From assembly GCA_036479115.1 (NCBI GenBank), contig JAZGFD010000037.1, positions 1 through 55,645 of the forward strand: a DNA stretch of 55,645 bases, in the 5' to 3' direction. Position numbers and translations under genes: made by a program. The notes beneath the pieces are model-generated. The model saw nothing but the letters and a program-made list of their open reading frames with translations. It made no database searches and was not told where the DNA came from. Positions 18,389 through 26,845 of this stretch are shown here, piece by piece; position 1 is the stretch's first letter, and each line of letters begins with the position of its first letter. This stretch comes from UBA7328 sp036479115. GTDB taxonomy: Bacteria > Bacteroidota > Bacteroidia > Chitinophagales > Saprospiraceae.

Positions 18389-19437
18389 ATAAAAGGAATA
18401 TATTAATCACAGGAGGTGCTGGTTTTATAGGTAGCCATGCCATTCGCCTATTTGTAAATAAGTATCCAGATGACCACATTATCAATTTTGATCTGCTGAC
18501 CTATGCTGGAAACTTGGAAAACCTCAGAGACGTTGATGCAAAATCAAATTATTCTTTTGTAAAAGGGGATATTATGAGTGAAGCTGAAGTGGAAAAGGCA
18601 TTTTCAGATTTCGATATTTCACACGTCATTCATTTTGCAGCGGAGTCACATGTAGATAGATCTATCACTGACCCTTTGGCTTTTCTTCGTACGAATATTT
18701 TGGGTACGGTGAATTTAATGCAAGTGGCAAAAAAACACTGGAGAGAAAACGGAAATCATTGTTTTTATAATATTTCTACTGATGAGGTTTATGGCAGTTT
18801 AGGTGATACGGGCTTATTTTTGGAATCCACGTCATACGATCCGCAGTCGCCTTATTCTGCATCTAAAGCAAGTAGTGATCACTTTGTGAGAGCTTATGCT
18901 AACACATATGGGTTTCCAGTCAAAATCTCTAACTGTTCTAATAATTATGGGCCCAATCAGTTTCCAGAAAAGTTGCTTCCACTAATGATTCATAATATAT
19001 TAAATAAAAGACCACTTCCAGTTTATGGTGATGGCACCAATATTAGAGATTGGCTCTATGTTGTAGATCATGTAGAAGCAATTGAGAACATTTTTAGCAA
19101 CGGAAGATTAGGTGAGACCTATAATATCGGTGGAGATAACGAAATTAAAAATATTGATTTAGTAAGATCACTTTGCCGCTTGATGGACGAAGAATTAGGA
19201 AGAGAAGTAGGCGAATCCGAAAAGTTGATTACTTTCGTGAAAGACCGCCCAGGTCATGATAAACGCTATGCCATAGATGCCAGCAAAATTAAAAATGAAC
19301 TGGGTTGGACGCCAAGATATACAGTGGATGAAGGACTGAAAAGTACCATCCAGTGGTATCTCTCAAATAAAGATTGGTTAGAACATGTTACTTCTAGAAA
19401 ATATCAGGAATATTATAAAGAGCAGTATGGTGCCTAG
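18385..19437 (+). CDS. rfbB: dTDP-glucose 4,6-dehydratase
   Basis: The 350-residue protein has GGAGFIGSHA for NAD binding, HFAAESHVDRSI, the STDEVYGSLG segment, the catalytic YSASK and NNYGPNQFPEKL, all hallmarks of RfbB/RmlB. It makes dTDP-4-keto-6-deoxyglucose, the precursor of rhamnose and other deoxysugars. The other rml genes are not in the window. The gene overlaps the UDP-glucuronate decarboxylase by 4 bp and the SLBB gene by about 11 bp, which indicates one transcript. Confidence 0.93.
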   Translation: MNKRNILITGGAGFIGSHAIRLFVNKYPDDHIINFDLLTYAGNLENLRDVDAKSNYSFVKGDIMSEAEVEKAFSDFDISHVIHFAAESHVDRSITDPLAFLRTNILGTVNLMQVAKKHWRENGNHCFYNISTDEVYGSLGDTGLFLESTSYDPQSPYSASKASSDHFVRAYANTYGFPVKISNCSNNYGPNQFPEKLLPLMIHNILNKRPLPVYGDGTNIRDWLYVVDHVEAIENIFSNGRLGETYNIGGDNEIKNIDLVRSLCRLMDEELGREVGESEKLITFVKDRPGHDKRYAIDASKIKNELGWTPRYTVDEGLKSTIQWYLSNKDWLEHVTSRKYQEYYKEQYGA

Positions 19438-22129
19438 CTCATTGATGCGTTGTATTGCTCTGGCATGTATGTCCCTATTTTGTACAATCTCTATTTCCGC
19501 ACAAATCATTTCTTTGCAAGATCAGCTTACCACGGAGTTAGAGAAGCACGGTTTGGAATATCAAGAAGTCAGAGAAGCCTTATTTATTAGAGGTTATGAT
19601 ATTGAAAATATGACCGTATTAACTCCTGATCAAGTGGAAGATATAAAGGAGATTATGCAGTTTTTAATAGCTCAAAAACAACGTGTAGCCTCTATAATAG
19701 AAAGTGACAGCATAGTACATGATACCATTCTTGCCGAAGAAATGATACCCATTGTTCAAGATACAGAAGAAGAGGATGATAAAGACAATGAAGAACCTAT
19801 TATTTTTGGCCATAATTTGTACCAATCAGGGCAATTTTCTCCTGTAGAACCTACAGAAGACTTACGTGTCCCAGCTAATTATAGTTTAGGTGTGGGTGAT
19901 GTGATTGTTGTATCTATTTTTGGGAGAAACGCCCAGCTTGAACAAGAATATAGGATTGGAGATGACGGATCCATAAGGGTAAATGAAGATCGAAATAGGA
20001 TTTCACTTACAGGCCTTAATCTTGATCAAGCCAGTAAAAGATTGATCGATGTTTTTCAAAATTTTATGATTTTCCGCAAAAGTGAATTCAATCTAAAAGT
20101 GAGGGGGAACAAGACGGCTAGAATAGAGATTGTAGGCGAGGTAAATGAACCAGGAGCATATATTATTTCTGCATTTAATTCGGTATTTAGCGCTATAGCA
20201 GCTGCAAATGGCCCTACGGAGGCAGCATCTTTGAGAAAAATTAGACTTATCAGGTCTAACGGTGAAGTAATAATCATGGACTTATATAAATGGATATCAA
20301 ACCCAGCCAAACGTAAAAGTATATACTTAGAAAGTGGAGATATCATCCATGTGCCTATCAGTACATTCAGGATTTCCCTGATAGGAGAGGTGAGAAAACC
20401 TATGTTGTATGATGGAAGTCAAGGAGAAGGTATAATGGATATCCTAACTTATGCAGGTGGCCTTACACCCAACGCCTATCTCAACAATTTTGAACTAATA
20501 CGGCAAAATGGAATATCTAGAAGTGTGATGGATATAGAGTATATCAATCTGTTTAAAACAGGAAAAGATTTCAACCTCCAAGATGGTGATGTCATTACTG
20601 TTTCGGCCATTGCTGAGGAGATAGAAAATTATGTGAGAGTGACAGGGGAAGTGAGAAATGAGGGAGATTATCAACTAAGAGAAGGTATGAAATTGTATGA
20701 TCTTCTTCAGAAAGCTAAACTAAAGGAATCATCACGTACTGATATTGCCTATTTGGTGAGGAGAGGTGAAAATGATCTTTTTGAAATAGAATCAATTGAC
20801 ATCAATTTGATTATGGATGACCCTGGTTCGACAGAAAATATTTTACTCAGAAATAAGGATGAGATAATTATTTACAAAAAATCAAGATTTGTTGATGATG
20901 CTTTTGTTATTGTATCTGGGGCTGTGCGGTTTCCTGATACTTTACATCACGATGCTTCCGGCAATCTCAGAATTACTGATTATATTAACATGGTAGGTGG
21001 TATGAGAGAGGAAGCGGCCTCATTTGCTCATGTATATCGTTTTAATCCTCGTAATCCTAGTGTTGAAGAATATCAGCGAATAGATCTTATTAGAGCATTT
21101 AATGATGAAAATGCAATTGATAATATAATCTTAGAACCCTATGATTCTGTATATATATATTCTCAAGAAGATTTTACTGAAAAAAGAACAATAAAGGTCA
21201 GCGGTGCAGTGAATGTTCCTGGAGAATTTTCATATGGAAACGGTATGACATTAGCAGATGCCATTATATTAGCTGGAGGGTTCAAACTTTCATCTGCTAC
21301 TAATGAAATAGAAATATCACGTGTAATCATTGAGGAAAACAAACCAACATCTATTCAGCTGAATAAGGTTCGTGCAAATCGAAATATTACAGACCTAGCA
21401 GAGTCAAATGATGACATACGATTAAGGCCTTTTGATATCATATTTGTACGTGAAGTGCCGGAATTTAGGCTACAGCAGGTAGTGGCTTTAGAAGGAGAAG
21501 TAAGGCTGCCTGGAGAATACAGTTTGATCAAGAGTAATGAAACGGTGTTTGACCTTATTAATAGAGCAGGAGGAATTACCGCAGAAGCATTTTTAGCAGG
21601 AGCTCAATTATATAGGCAGGAAGATAGTTTGGGTTACATTGTGATGAGGCTTGACGAAGTGCTTTCTGACCCTAATTCTAAATATAACTATAATCTAAAA
21701 GATGGCGATATTATCTCTATACCAGAGCGTAAGGATTATGTTACGATAAGAGGGGCTACTAGAGCTGTAGAAGCTGTAGATAGAGATATTTTAGGACCCA
21801 ATAATGAAATATCGGTACCTTTTCATCCAGGAAAAAATGCTAAATTTTATATCGATTATTATGCTGGAGGGTTTGCTCCAAGAGCAGATAAGAAAAAGGT
21901 TTTTGTAAGACATCCCAATGGCGAAGTGAGACAGGTGCAGAGGCGTTTTGTGACTAGTAAATTTCCAGAAGTCAGAGAAGGGTCAGTGATAACTGTAGGG
22001 TACAAAGAAGTCAATTTATTAGCTGAAGGTGAAAAAGATAAGGTAGATTTTACCAAAATTTTGGGAGATTCTGTCGGACAGGCCATGTCTATTTTGACAC
22101 TTATTCTCTTGCTGCAAAGGTTGGATTAA
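19427..22129 (+). CDS. multi-SLBB polysaccharide export outer-membrane protein (OPX type)
   Basis: From the ATG at 19427 the protein is 900 residues. The ATG at 19445 gives an even tidier signal peptide (MRCIALACMSLFCTISISAQ), while the frame is open back to 19385. A Poly_export domain starts near YSLGVGDVIVVSIFG and is followed by at least five SLBB domains, each with a GEVxxPG-type turn (VGEVNEPGAYI, SGAVNVPGEFSY, EGEVRLPGEYSL). The C-terminus ends in a hydrophobic helix (AMSILTLILLLQ). OPX proteins form the outer-membrane channel for capsule or exopolysaccharide. At this length it resembles the large Bacteroidota OPX type. The chain-length regulator and glycosyltransferases are not found downstream. 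Confidence 0.88.
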   Translation: MVPSSLMRCIALACMSLFCTISISAQIISLQDQLTTELEKHGLEYQEVREALFIRGYDIENMTVLTPDQVEDIKEIMQFLIAQKQRVASIIESDSIVHDTILAEEMIPIVQDTEEEDDKDNEEPIIFGHNLYQSGQFSPVEPTEDLRVPANYSLGVGDVIVVSIFGRNAQLEQEYRIGDDGSIRVNEDRNRISLTGLNLDQASKRLIDVFQNFMIFRKSEFNLKVRGNKTARIEIVGEVNEPGAYIISAFNSVFSAIAAANGPTEAASLRKIRLIRSNGEVIIMDLYKWISNPAKRKSIYLESGDIIHVPISTFRISLIGEVRKPMLYDGSQGEGIMDILTYAGGLTPNAYLNNFELIRQNGISRSVMDIEYINLFKTGKDFNLQDGDVITVSAIAEEIENYVRVTGEVRNEGDYQLREGMKLYDLLQKAKLKESSRTDIAYLVRRGENDLFEIESIDINLIMDDPGSTENILLRNKDEIIIYKKSRFVDDAFVIVSGAVRFPDTLHHDASGNLRITDYINMVGGMREEAASFAHVYRFNPRNPSVEEYQRIDLIRAFNDENAIDNIILEPYDSVYIYSQEDFTEKRTIKVSGAVNVPGEFSYGNGMTLADAIILAGGFKLSSATNEIEISRVIIEENKPTSIQLNKVRANRNITDLAESNDDIRLRPFDIIFVREVPEFRLQQVVALEGEVRLPGEYSLIKSNETVFDLINRAGGITAEAFLAGAQLYRQEDSLGYIVMRLDEVLSDPNSKYNYNLKDGDIISIPERKDYVTIRGATRAVEAVDRDILGPNNEISVPFHPGKNAKFYIDYYAGGFAPRADKKKVFVRHPNGEVRQVQRRFVTSKFPEVREGSVITVGYKEVNLLAEGEKDKVDFTKILGDSVGQAMSILTLILLLQRLD

Positions 22130-22144
22130 AACGCAATAAATGTT

Positions 22145-22304
22145 GAGTCTACTCCGAAAATTTACAAAACCCAAAAAGTTTCTTTTGGCGAAATTTACAT
22201 TTTACTCAACTCGCTGATACTCATGCATCACCGAATCTCAAAAAATGCAAATTTCATCCAAAATAATTCTTTTTATAAAAAATGTTAGTTTCCAGAGTGG
22301 GCTC
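22145..22304 (+). mobile_element. MITE family B, copy B3
   Basis: A 160 bp element with ends GAGTCTACTCCGAAAA and TTTCCAGAGTGGGCTC. It is flanked by an exact 6 bp duplication AATGTT (22139-22144 and 22305-22310). I count six mismatches to B4 over 160 bp. It lies 15 bp behind the SLBB gene and may end its transcript. Confidence 0.88.
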
Positions 22305-22333
22305 AATGTTAATTAATTATTGAAAATTGATAA

Positions 22334-22699
22334 ATGGACATTTTGTATTTTGTTTTACTTTTGATCTATGCCGGGTTTTACATTTATGCAGGATATACAC
22401 ATTATTCAAAAGCGTGGTTTTTTAAAAAAATTACGCCTCCTCTATTACAGCCTTGGAAGGAGCCTATTAATGTTATTGTTGGTGTAGCAGAAATTTTAGG
22501 TGGAATCGGGTTGCTGATACCCCAGACTAGGGTAATGGCAGCATGGGGAATTATCGCCTTACTCATTGCCGTTTTTCCAGCTAACATTTATATGGCCACC
22601 TCAAAAGGTGCTGGTGTGAAAATCAACCAAACATTTTTATGGTTGAGATTGCCGTTACAATTTGTTTTGATAGGATGGGCATATTATTATACCCTTTGA
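22334..22699 (+). CDS. DoxX-family membrane protein
   Basis: This 121-residue protein has four hydrophobic segments and the DoxX-like pattern of a first helix, YAGYTHYSKAWFFKKITP, then GVAEILGGIGLLIP in the second and third helices. DoxX proteins are small inner-membrane proteins whose roles are poorly defined, and redox or quinone-linked functions have been proposed for relatives. The glycerate kinase remnant starts 18 bp downstream, so the two may once have been co-transcribed. Confidence 0.8.
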   Translation: MDILYFVLLLIYAGFYIYAGYTHYSKAWFFKKITPPLLQPWKEPINVIVGVAEILGGIGLLIPQTRVMAAWGIIALLIAVFPANIYMATSKGAGVKINQTFLWLRLPLQFVLIGWAYYYTL

Positions 22700-22717
22700 T
22701 CATATCAAGGTCTGATT

Positions 22718-23716
22718 ATGAAAGTGGTTATCTGTCCTGATAAATTCAAAGGAAGTGCCTCAGCTTTTGAGGTGTCTTTAGCCATTCAAAAAGGTGTCCA
22801 TGCTTATAATTAAGCCATTCAAACCAATATTCATCCTCTAGCAGATGGAGGAGAAGGCTCACTCGAATTACTTGAATCCCATTTTGGTTTTGGATCAAGG
22901 CAGGTAAAAGTTTCTGACCCGATAGGGAGGTCAGTGACGGCAAAATATCTGATAAATAATAATGAGACGTTTATTGAAATGTCGAAGGCTTCTGGCCTGC
23001 AATTACTCAAAACTTCTGAATAAGACGTTCTAAGAACTACGACTCAAGGCACTGGACAACTCATCGTGGAGGCGCTGAATAATAGTGCTAGAAAAATATT
23101 TATTCATTGGAGGTAGCGCTACTACTGATGCGGGCATTGGTAAAGGTAAAGCTTTAGGCTATTCGTTTTTAGATCGTAATGGAAAAAACTAGAACCTTGT
23201 GGAGGCTCAATGACTAAAACTCATTCGATAAATAGCGAAAATATAGATCCGAGAATATTAAATACAGCATTTATCACTGTTTGTGATGTAAATAATCCCT
23301 TTTACGGCCTATAAGGTACAGCCTATGTATACGCTGCCCCAAAAGGAGACAATCAAACTCAGATAGAAGAATTAAACGAAGGATTAAAGAACATCAATGC
23401 AATCTTTCTTAGAGATATTGGAATAGATGTCAGCAACATCTCTGGTGCAGATGCTGCTGGAGTAGTAGGAAGAGGCAGCATTGCTCCTCTTGATTCATGC
23501 TTACAATCAGGCATAAAAACGATGATGTCGTTAACAAAATTTAGTGAGGAGAGCCTGGATGCTGACCTTTTGATTACAACACAAGAATCTGAACTCGATC
23601 TTGTTTTTCTTAAAGATAAATTCAGCATTGCCCAATCAGACAAGAACGCTATGTCAGCATCCCTGCAATATATTGAGAGATTGGCATATGAAACAAGGAG
23701 GACTTACTTTTCTTAG
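22718..23716 (+). pseudogene. glxK: glycerate kinase pseudogene
   Basis: The frame starts MKVVICPDKFKGSASAFEVS, the glycerate 2-kinase opening (PDKFKGS). In-frame stops follow at about 22811 and 23021. A frameshift near 23103 leads into IGGSATTDAGIGKGKALGY, another stop follows after DRNGKN, and a further shift leads to ADAAGVVGRGS and ADLLITTQESELD. The last conserved block is damaged and the final third of the family length is lost. The functional enzyme would phosphorylate glycerate in glyoxylate or serine catabolism. At least three stops and two shifts make recoding or sequencing error unlikely. It converges on the oxidoreductase gene. Confidence 0.88.
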
Positions 23717-23718
23717 TT

Positions 23719-24801
23719 TCAAATCATAACAGCGATTCCAGTATCAGCAGATTTAATAATGGCCTGGATGATGCCTACATCTATCATTCCCTCTTCTCCA
23801 GGAGCCATTACGTCAGTATCTTTTATGATAGCAAGAGCATTGTCATCCATTTGTTTGGCTTGTTGATTTTCAACAAATGAGTTCAGTTGGATTCCATCTG
23901 ATGTACGTCCTACCACTCCATTATAGCTCTGCATTGGGTTCATCTCATACCATCCGTTTTCACAAGTTACCTTGAGGTGATTAAAGTTTTCCCCTACACT
24001 TGTTTTCCCATAGGCTTCAAGCCCATTATTAAATCTGAGTATATATTCTGTGGTCTCATCTATATCTCCCATAATATCTGGTCTATTTTGCCATTGGTTT
24101 GCAAAAAGCACTTCCACTGGTTTCATACCACAGGCATACCTTATACCATTTACAGTGTATACTCCCATGTCATAAAGAGCGCCACCTCCCATGACTTTTT
24201 GGTATCTCCAATCGGTGCCACCACCTCCTTCATAGCCGGCTTGACTGTCTATTGCTGCCATTTTTCCATAGGGTTTGGATGCCACATAGCTGATAAATGC
24301 CTGAGTATTGGGTTCGTGCAGCATTCTGTAGCCTATGCAGAGTTTGAGTTTATTTTTCTCACAAGCATTAATAATATTTTGACATTGATCAGTAGTCATG
24401 GCCATCGGTTTTTCCAGCCATAAGTGCTTTCCAGTATTAACAGCAGCTAAAGCGAATCTCTCATGGATACCAGTAGGAGTTACGACATAGATGATATCTA
24501 TATCATCATTATCAGCTATAAGATGCATGTTGTCATAGTGGTAAATATTATGATCCTTAATTCCATATTTTTTTTGCCATTCGGGAATTTTTTGAGGTGA
24601 CCCTGTAACGATCCCTCTTAGTTCGCAATATTTTGTGAGCATAAGTGCCGGGGCAAGCAGACCTCTACTATAGTATCCTAAGCCCAACAGTGCTACTCCT
24701 AATTTCTTTCGTGGTTTGGCCGCAGTTTTAGGTTTACAAAAAGGATAAGCAGTTGAAGCAGTAAGCAGACTTGAGTATTTTATAAAGTTTCTTCTTTGCA
24801 T
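23719..24801 (-). CDS. Gfo/Idh/MocA-family oxidoreductase with twin-arginine-like leader
   Basis: The ATG at 24801 gives MQRRNFIKYSSLLTAST, a twin-arginine-type leader common in exported members of this family; the ATG at 24828 would add nine residues before it. The 360-residue protein has a Rossmann start (GVALLGLGYYSRG), the EKPMAMT signature around residue 115 and a C-terminal sheet domain with GGGALYDMGVYTVNGI. These enzymes oxidise or reduce sugars or related polyols using NAD(P). The substrate is unknown, and export with bound cofactor is inferred from the leader. It is transcribed toward the glycerate kinase remnant. Confidence 0.85.
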   Translation of the reverse strand: MQRRNFIKYSSLLTASTAYPFCKPKTAAKPRKKLGVALLGLGYYSRGLLAPALMLTKYCELRGIVTGSPQKIPEWQKKYGIKDHNIYHYDNMHLIADNDDIDIIYVVTPTGIHERFALAAVNTGKHLWLEKPMAMTTDQCQNIINACEKNKLKLCIGYRMLHEPNTQAFISYVASKPYGKMAAIDSQAGYEGGGGTDWRYQKVMGGGALYDMGVYTVNGIRYACGMKPVEVLFANQWQNRPDIMGDIDETTEYILRFNNGLEAYGKTSVGENFNHLKVTCENGWYEMNPMQSYNGVVGRTSDGIQLNSFVENQQAKQMDDNALAIIKDTDVMAPGEEGMIDVGIIQAIIKSADTGIAVMI

Positions 24802-24879
24802 AATGCAGTGTTTGTATCTCTCTTTCAAAATTAATAGGAATAATCATTATTGATCCCATTCTGAAAACATAAAAAATAT

Positions 24880-25021
24880 GTAACTATTCAAGTGGACGCT
24901 TTTAAGATAAAAGATTGCTAATTTTTTCCAGATTAGGGTGCCATGCTCTGGACCATATTTTTTTGCTAAATTCAAAAACCCTTGCCTCATTCAGAATTAA
25001 TATATCAACCAAGCATAACCT
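24880..25021 (-). mobile_element. decayed family A element
   Basis: On the plus strand it begins GTAACTATTCAAGTGGACG followed by CTTTTAAGATAAAAGATTG, the reverse complement of a family A right end. Weak similarity continues to CAGAATTAATATATCAACC, near where the left end should be. It is much eroded and shows no target duplication. Confidence 0.45.
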
Positions 25022-25096
25022 ATCATTTAAGAATTTAAAAGACAGCATCAGGCACTAATTAAGGCTGGAGTTCATCCAAGAACTCAGAAATAAACT

Positions 25097-25104
25097 TATT
25101 TTTG
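25097..25104 (+). promoter_or_regulatory. candidate -7 promoter element of sdaA
   Basis: TATTTTTG fits TAnnTTTG and lies 34 bp before the L-serine dehydratase start. Confidence 0.35.
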
Positions 25105-25138
25105 TTTAAACAGACACCTTCAATTAGATTGATAAATA

Positions 25139-26539
25139 ATGAGCTCAATTAGCATTTTTGAAATATTTAAAATTGGAGTAGGCCCATCTAGTTCTCATAC
25201 CCTAGGGCCATGGAATGCCGCTTTGGATTTTGTGGATGACATTGTTGACGATTTTGATAGAATACAAATACAGTTGTTCGGTTCGCTATCAAAAACTGGT
25301 AAAGGCCATGCTTCCGACGCTGCTCTTATATTAGGTTTGTCAGGGTATAATTATAAGACAATTGAAGTAGATGAAATAGAAAACATTATCAATGAAATAA
25401 GGAGAAACCATTCTATTGTAATTAAGAGTAAAAAAGTAAATTTTTCTTACGAGGAAGATTTAATTTTTGAACCTGTCACGCATTCCCTTCATCCTAATAC
25501 ACTGATAATCAGTATTTTCAAAGATAATATTGGCCTTAAATCGTCGGTCTATGCTTCTGTGGGAGGAGGCTTTATAGAGAAAGAAGGAACAACTCATAAA
25601 AAACTGGACACAAAAGACCTTCCTTATCCTATAGACAGAGGAAAGGATATTTTAAAATATTCTGATGACCTAGAATGCTCAATTTCAGAGGTGGTGATAA
25701 AAAATGAATTGAGTATTAACACCAAGGTAAAAGTCAAAGCTCAAATCGATGAATTAATAGATGCGATGATAGAGAGTGTGTATCGCGGATGTAACCAAGA
25801 AGGAATCTTACCAGGGGGATTAAATGTAAAAAGAAGGGCCAAGTCTATGCATTATCAATTAACTAAAAAAGAAGATTTTTCTAGTAAGGAGGAATGGATT
25901 GATAATGTTAGAACTTGCAATAAAGGATTCAATGAAGTAAACAAGTGGGTAAGTTGTTTTGCTTTAGCTGTAAATGAGGAAAATGCGGCCATGAGTAGGG
26001 TAGTGACTGCTCCTACCAATGGTGCGGCTGGGGTTATACCAGCAGTGATGTTGTACTATTATTTTTTTTGTGATTACAAAGAAAGGAATGAATTGAGGAA
26101 GTTTTTATTAACAGCAGGAGAGATAGGATCATTGTTTAAAAAAGGGGCAACAATATCAGCAGCAGTAGGTGGGTGCCAAGCTGAAATAGGCGTTTCCTCA
26201 GCTATGGCAGCTGCTGGACTTACAGAAGTGACTGGGGGCAGCCCAAGACAAGTGTTGATGGCGGCTGAGATTGCTATGGAACACCATTTAGGTCTTACAT
26301 GTGACCCTGTGGGCGGTTTGGTACAAGTACCGTGTATAGAACGAAATGCGATGGGAGCAATAAAGGCTATTACAGCATCTAATCTCGCGCTTTCTAGCGA
26401 CCCCAAATCTGCTAAAGTGGATATTGATACTATTATTAAAACAATGTGGAATACTGCTCAGGAAATGAATGGTAAGTACAAAGAAACATCAGAAGGTGGC
26501 TTGGCTTTCAACCTCCCTGTTTTATATCCAGAATGTTGA
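25139..26539 (+). CDS. sdaA: L-serine dehydratase (ammonia-lyase), single chain, Fe-S type
   Basis: The 466-residue protein joins both domains of the iron-sulfur L-serine dehydratase. The N-terminal half starts FKIGVGPSSSHTLGPW. The C-terminal catalytic half has APTNGAAGVIPAV, AAVGGCQAEIGVSSAMAAAG and CDPVGGLVQVPCIERNAMG, with Cys residues that hold the 4Fe-4S cluster. It converts L-serine to pyruvate and ammonia in the cytosol. Length matches the single-chain E. coli type. The loss of glycerate kinase just upstream may also affect serine-glycerate metabolism, but the two genes are not one unit. Confidence 0.93.
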   Translation: MSSISIFEIFKIGVGPSSSHTLGPWNAALDFVDDIVDDFDRIQIQLFGSLSKTGKGHASDAALILGLSGYNYKTIEVDEIENIINEIRRNHSIVIKSKKVNFSYEEDLIFEPVTHSLHPNTLIISIFKDNIGLKSSVYASVGGGFIEKEGTTHKKLDTKDLPYPIDRGKDILKYSDDLECSISEVVIKNELSINTKVKVKAQIDELIDAMIESVYRGCNQEGILPGGLNVKRRAKSMHYQLTKKEDFSSKEEWIDNVRTCNKGFNEVNKWVSCFALAVNEENAAMSRVVTAPTNGAAGVIPAVMLYYYFFCDYKERNELRKFLLTAGEIGSLFKKGATISAAVGGCQAEIGVSSAMAAAGLTEVTGGSPRQVLMAAEIAMEHHLGLTCDPVGGLVQVPCIERNAMGAIKAITASNLALSSDPKSAKVDIDTIIKTMWNTAQEMNGKYKETSEGGLAFNLPVLYPEC

Positions 26540-26845
26540 ATTGAAATCGAAATTGTCATATGATAATTTGTAATATTTGACAATAACCTATTTTATATTC
26601 TATCATTGCAATAATAAAAGCATTTTTATATGGCGCTTTCCTGATTACTTCACCTTGGCTGATCTATCACCATTTTTTACCGTACCTCCCAAAGTGTCAG
26701 CTATTTGGCATAATCTATGTTATATATTTTAAGATCAGATTGATTTTATACGCATTAATCATCTGGTTTCCTGCCACATTATTCTCATTTTAAGAGGATG
26801 ATGAGCGATCACACCCGATGTTCTAAAAGAACACAATAAAAGGAT
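26540..26845. other. gene-free spacer
   Basis: This 306 bp AT-rich spacer lies between sdaA and the leucine-rich-repeat gene. I see no open frame and no copy of the repeat families. It should contain the promoter of the downstream gene, but no clear TAnnTTTG box stands out. Confidence 0.45.

Noticed and set aside
22718..23716. Stop codons in the glycerate kinase frame read as recoding
   Set aside because: Both TAA and TAG stops together with frameshifts occur, while all neighbouring genes use the standard code.
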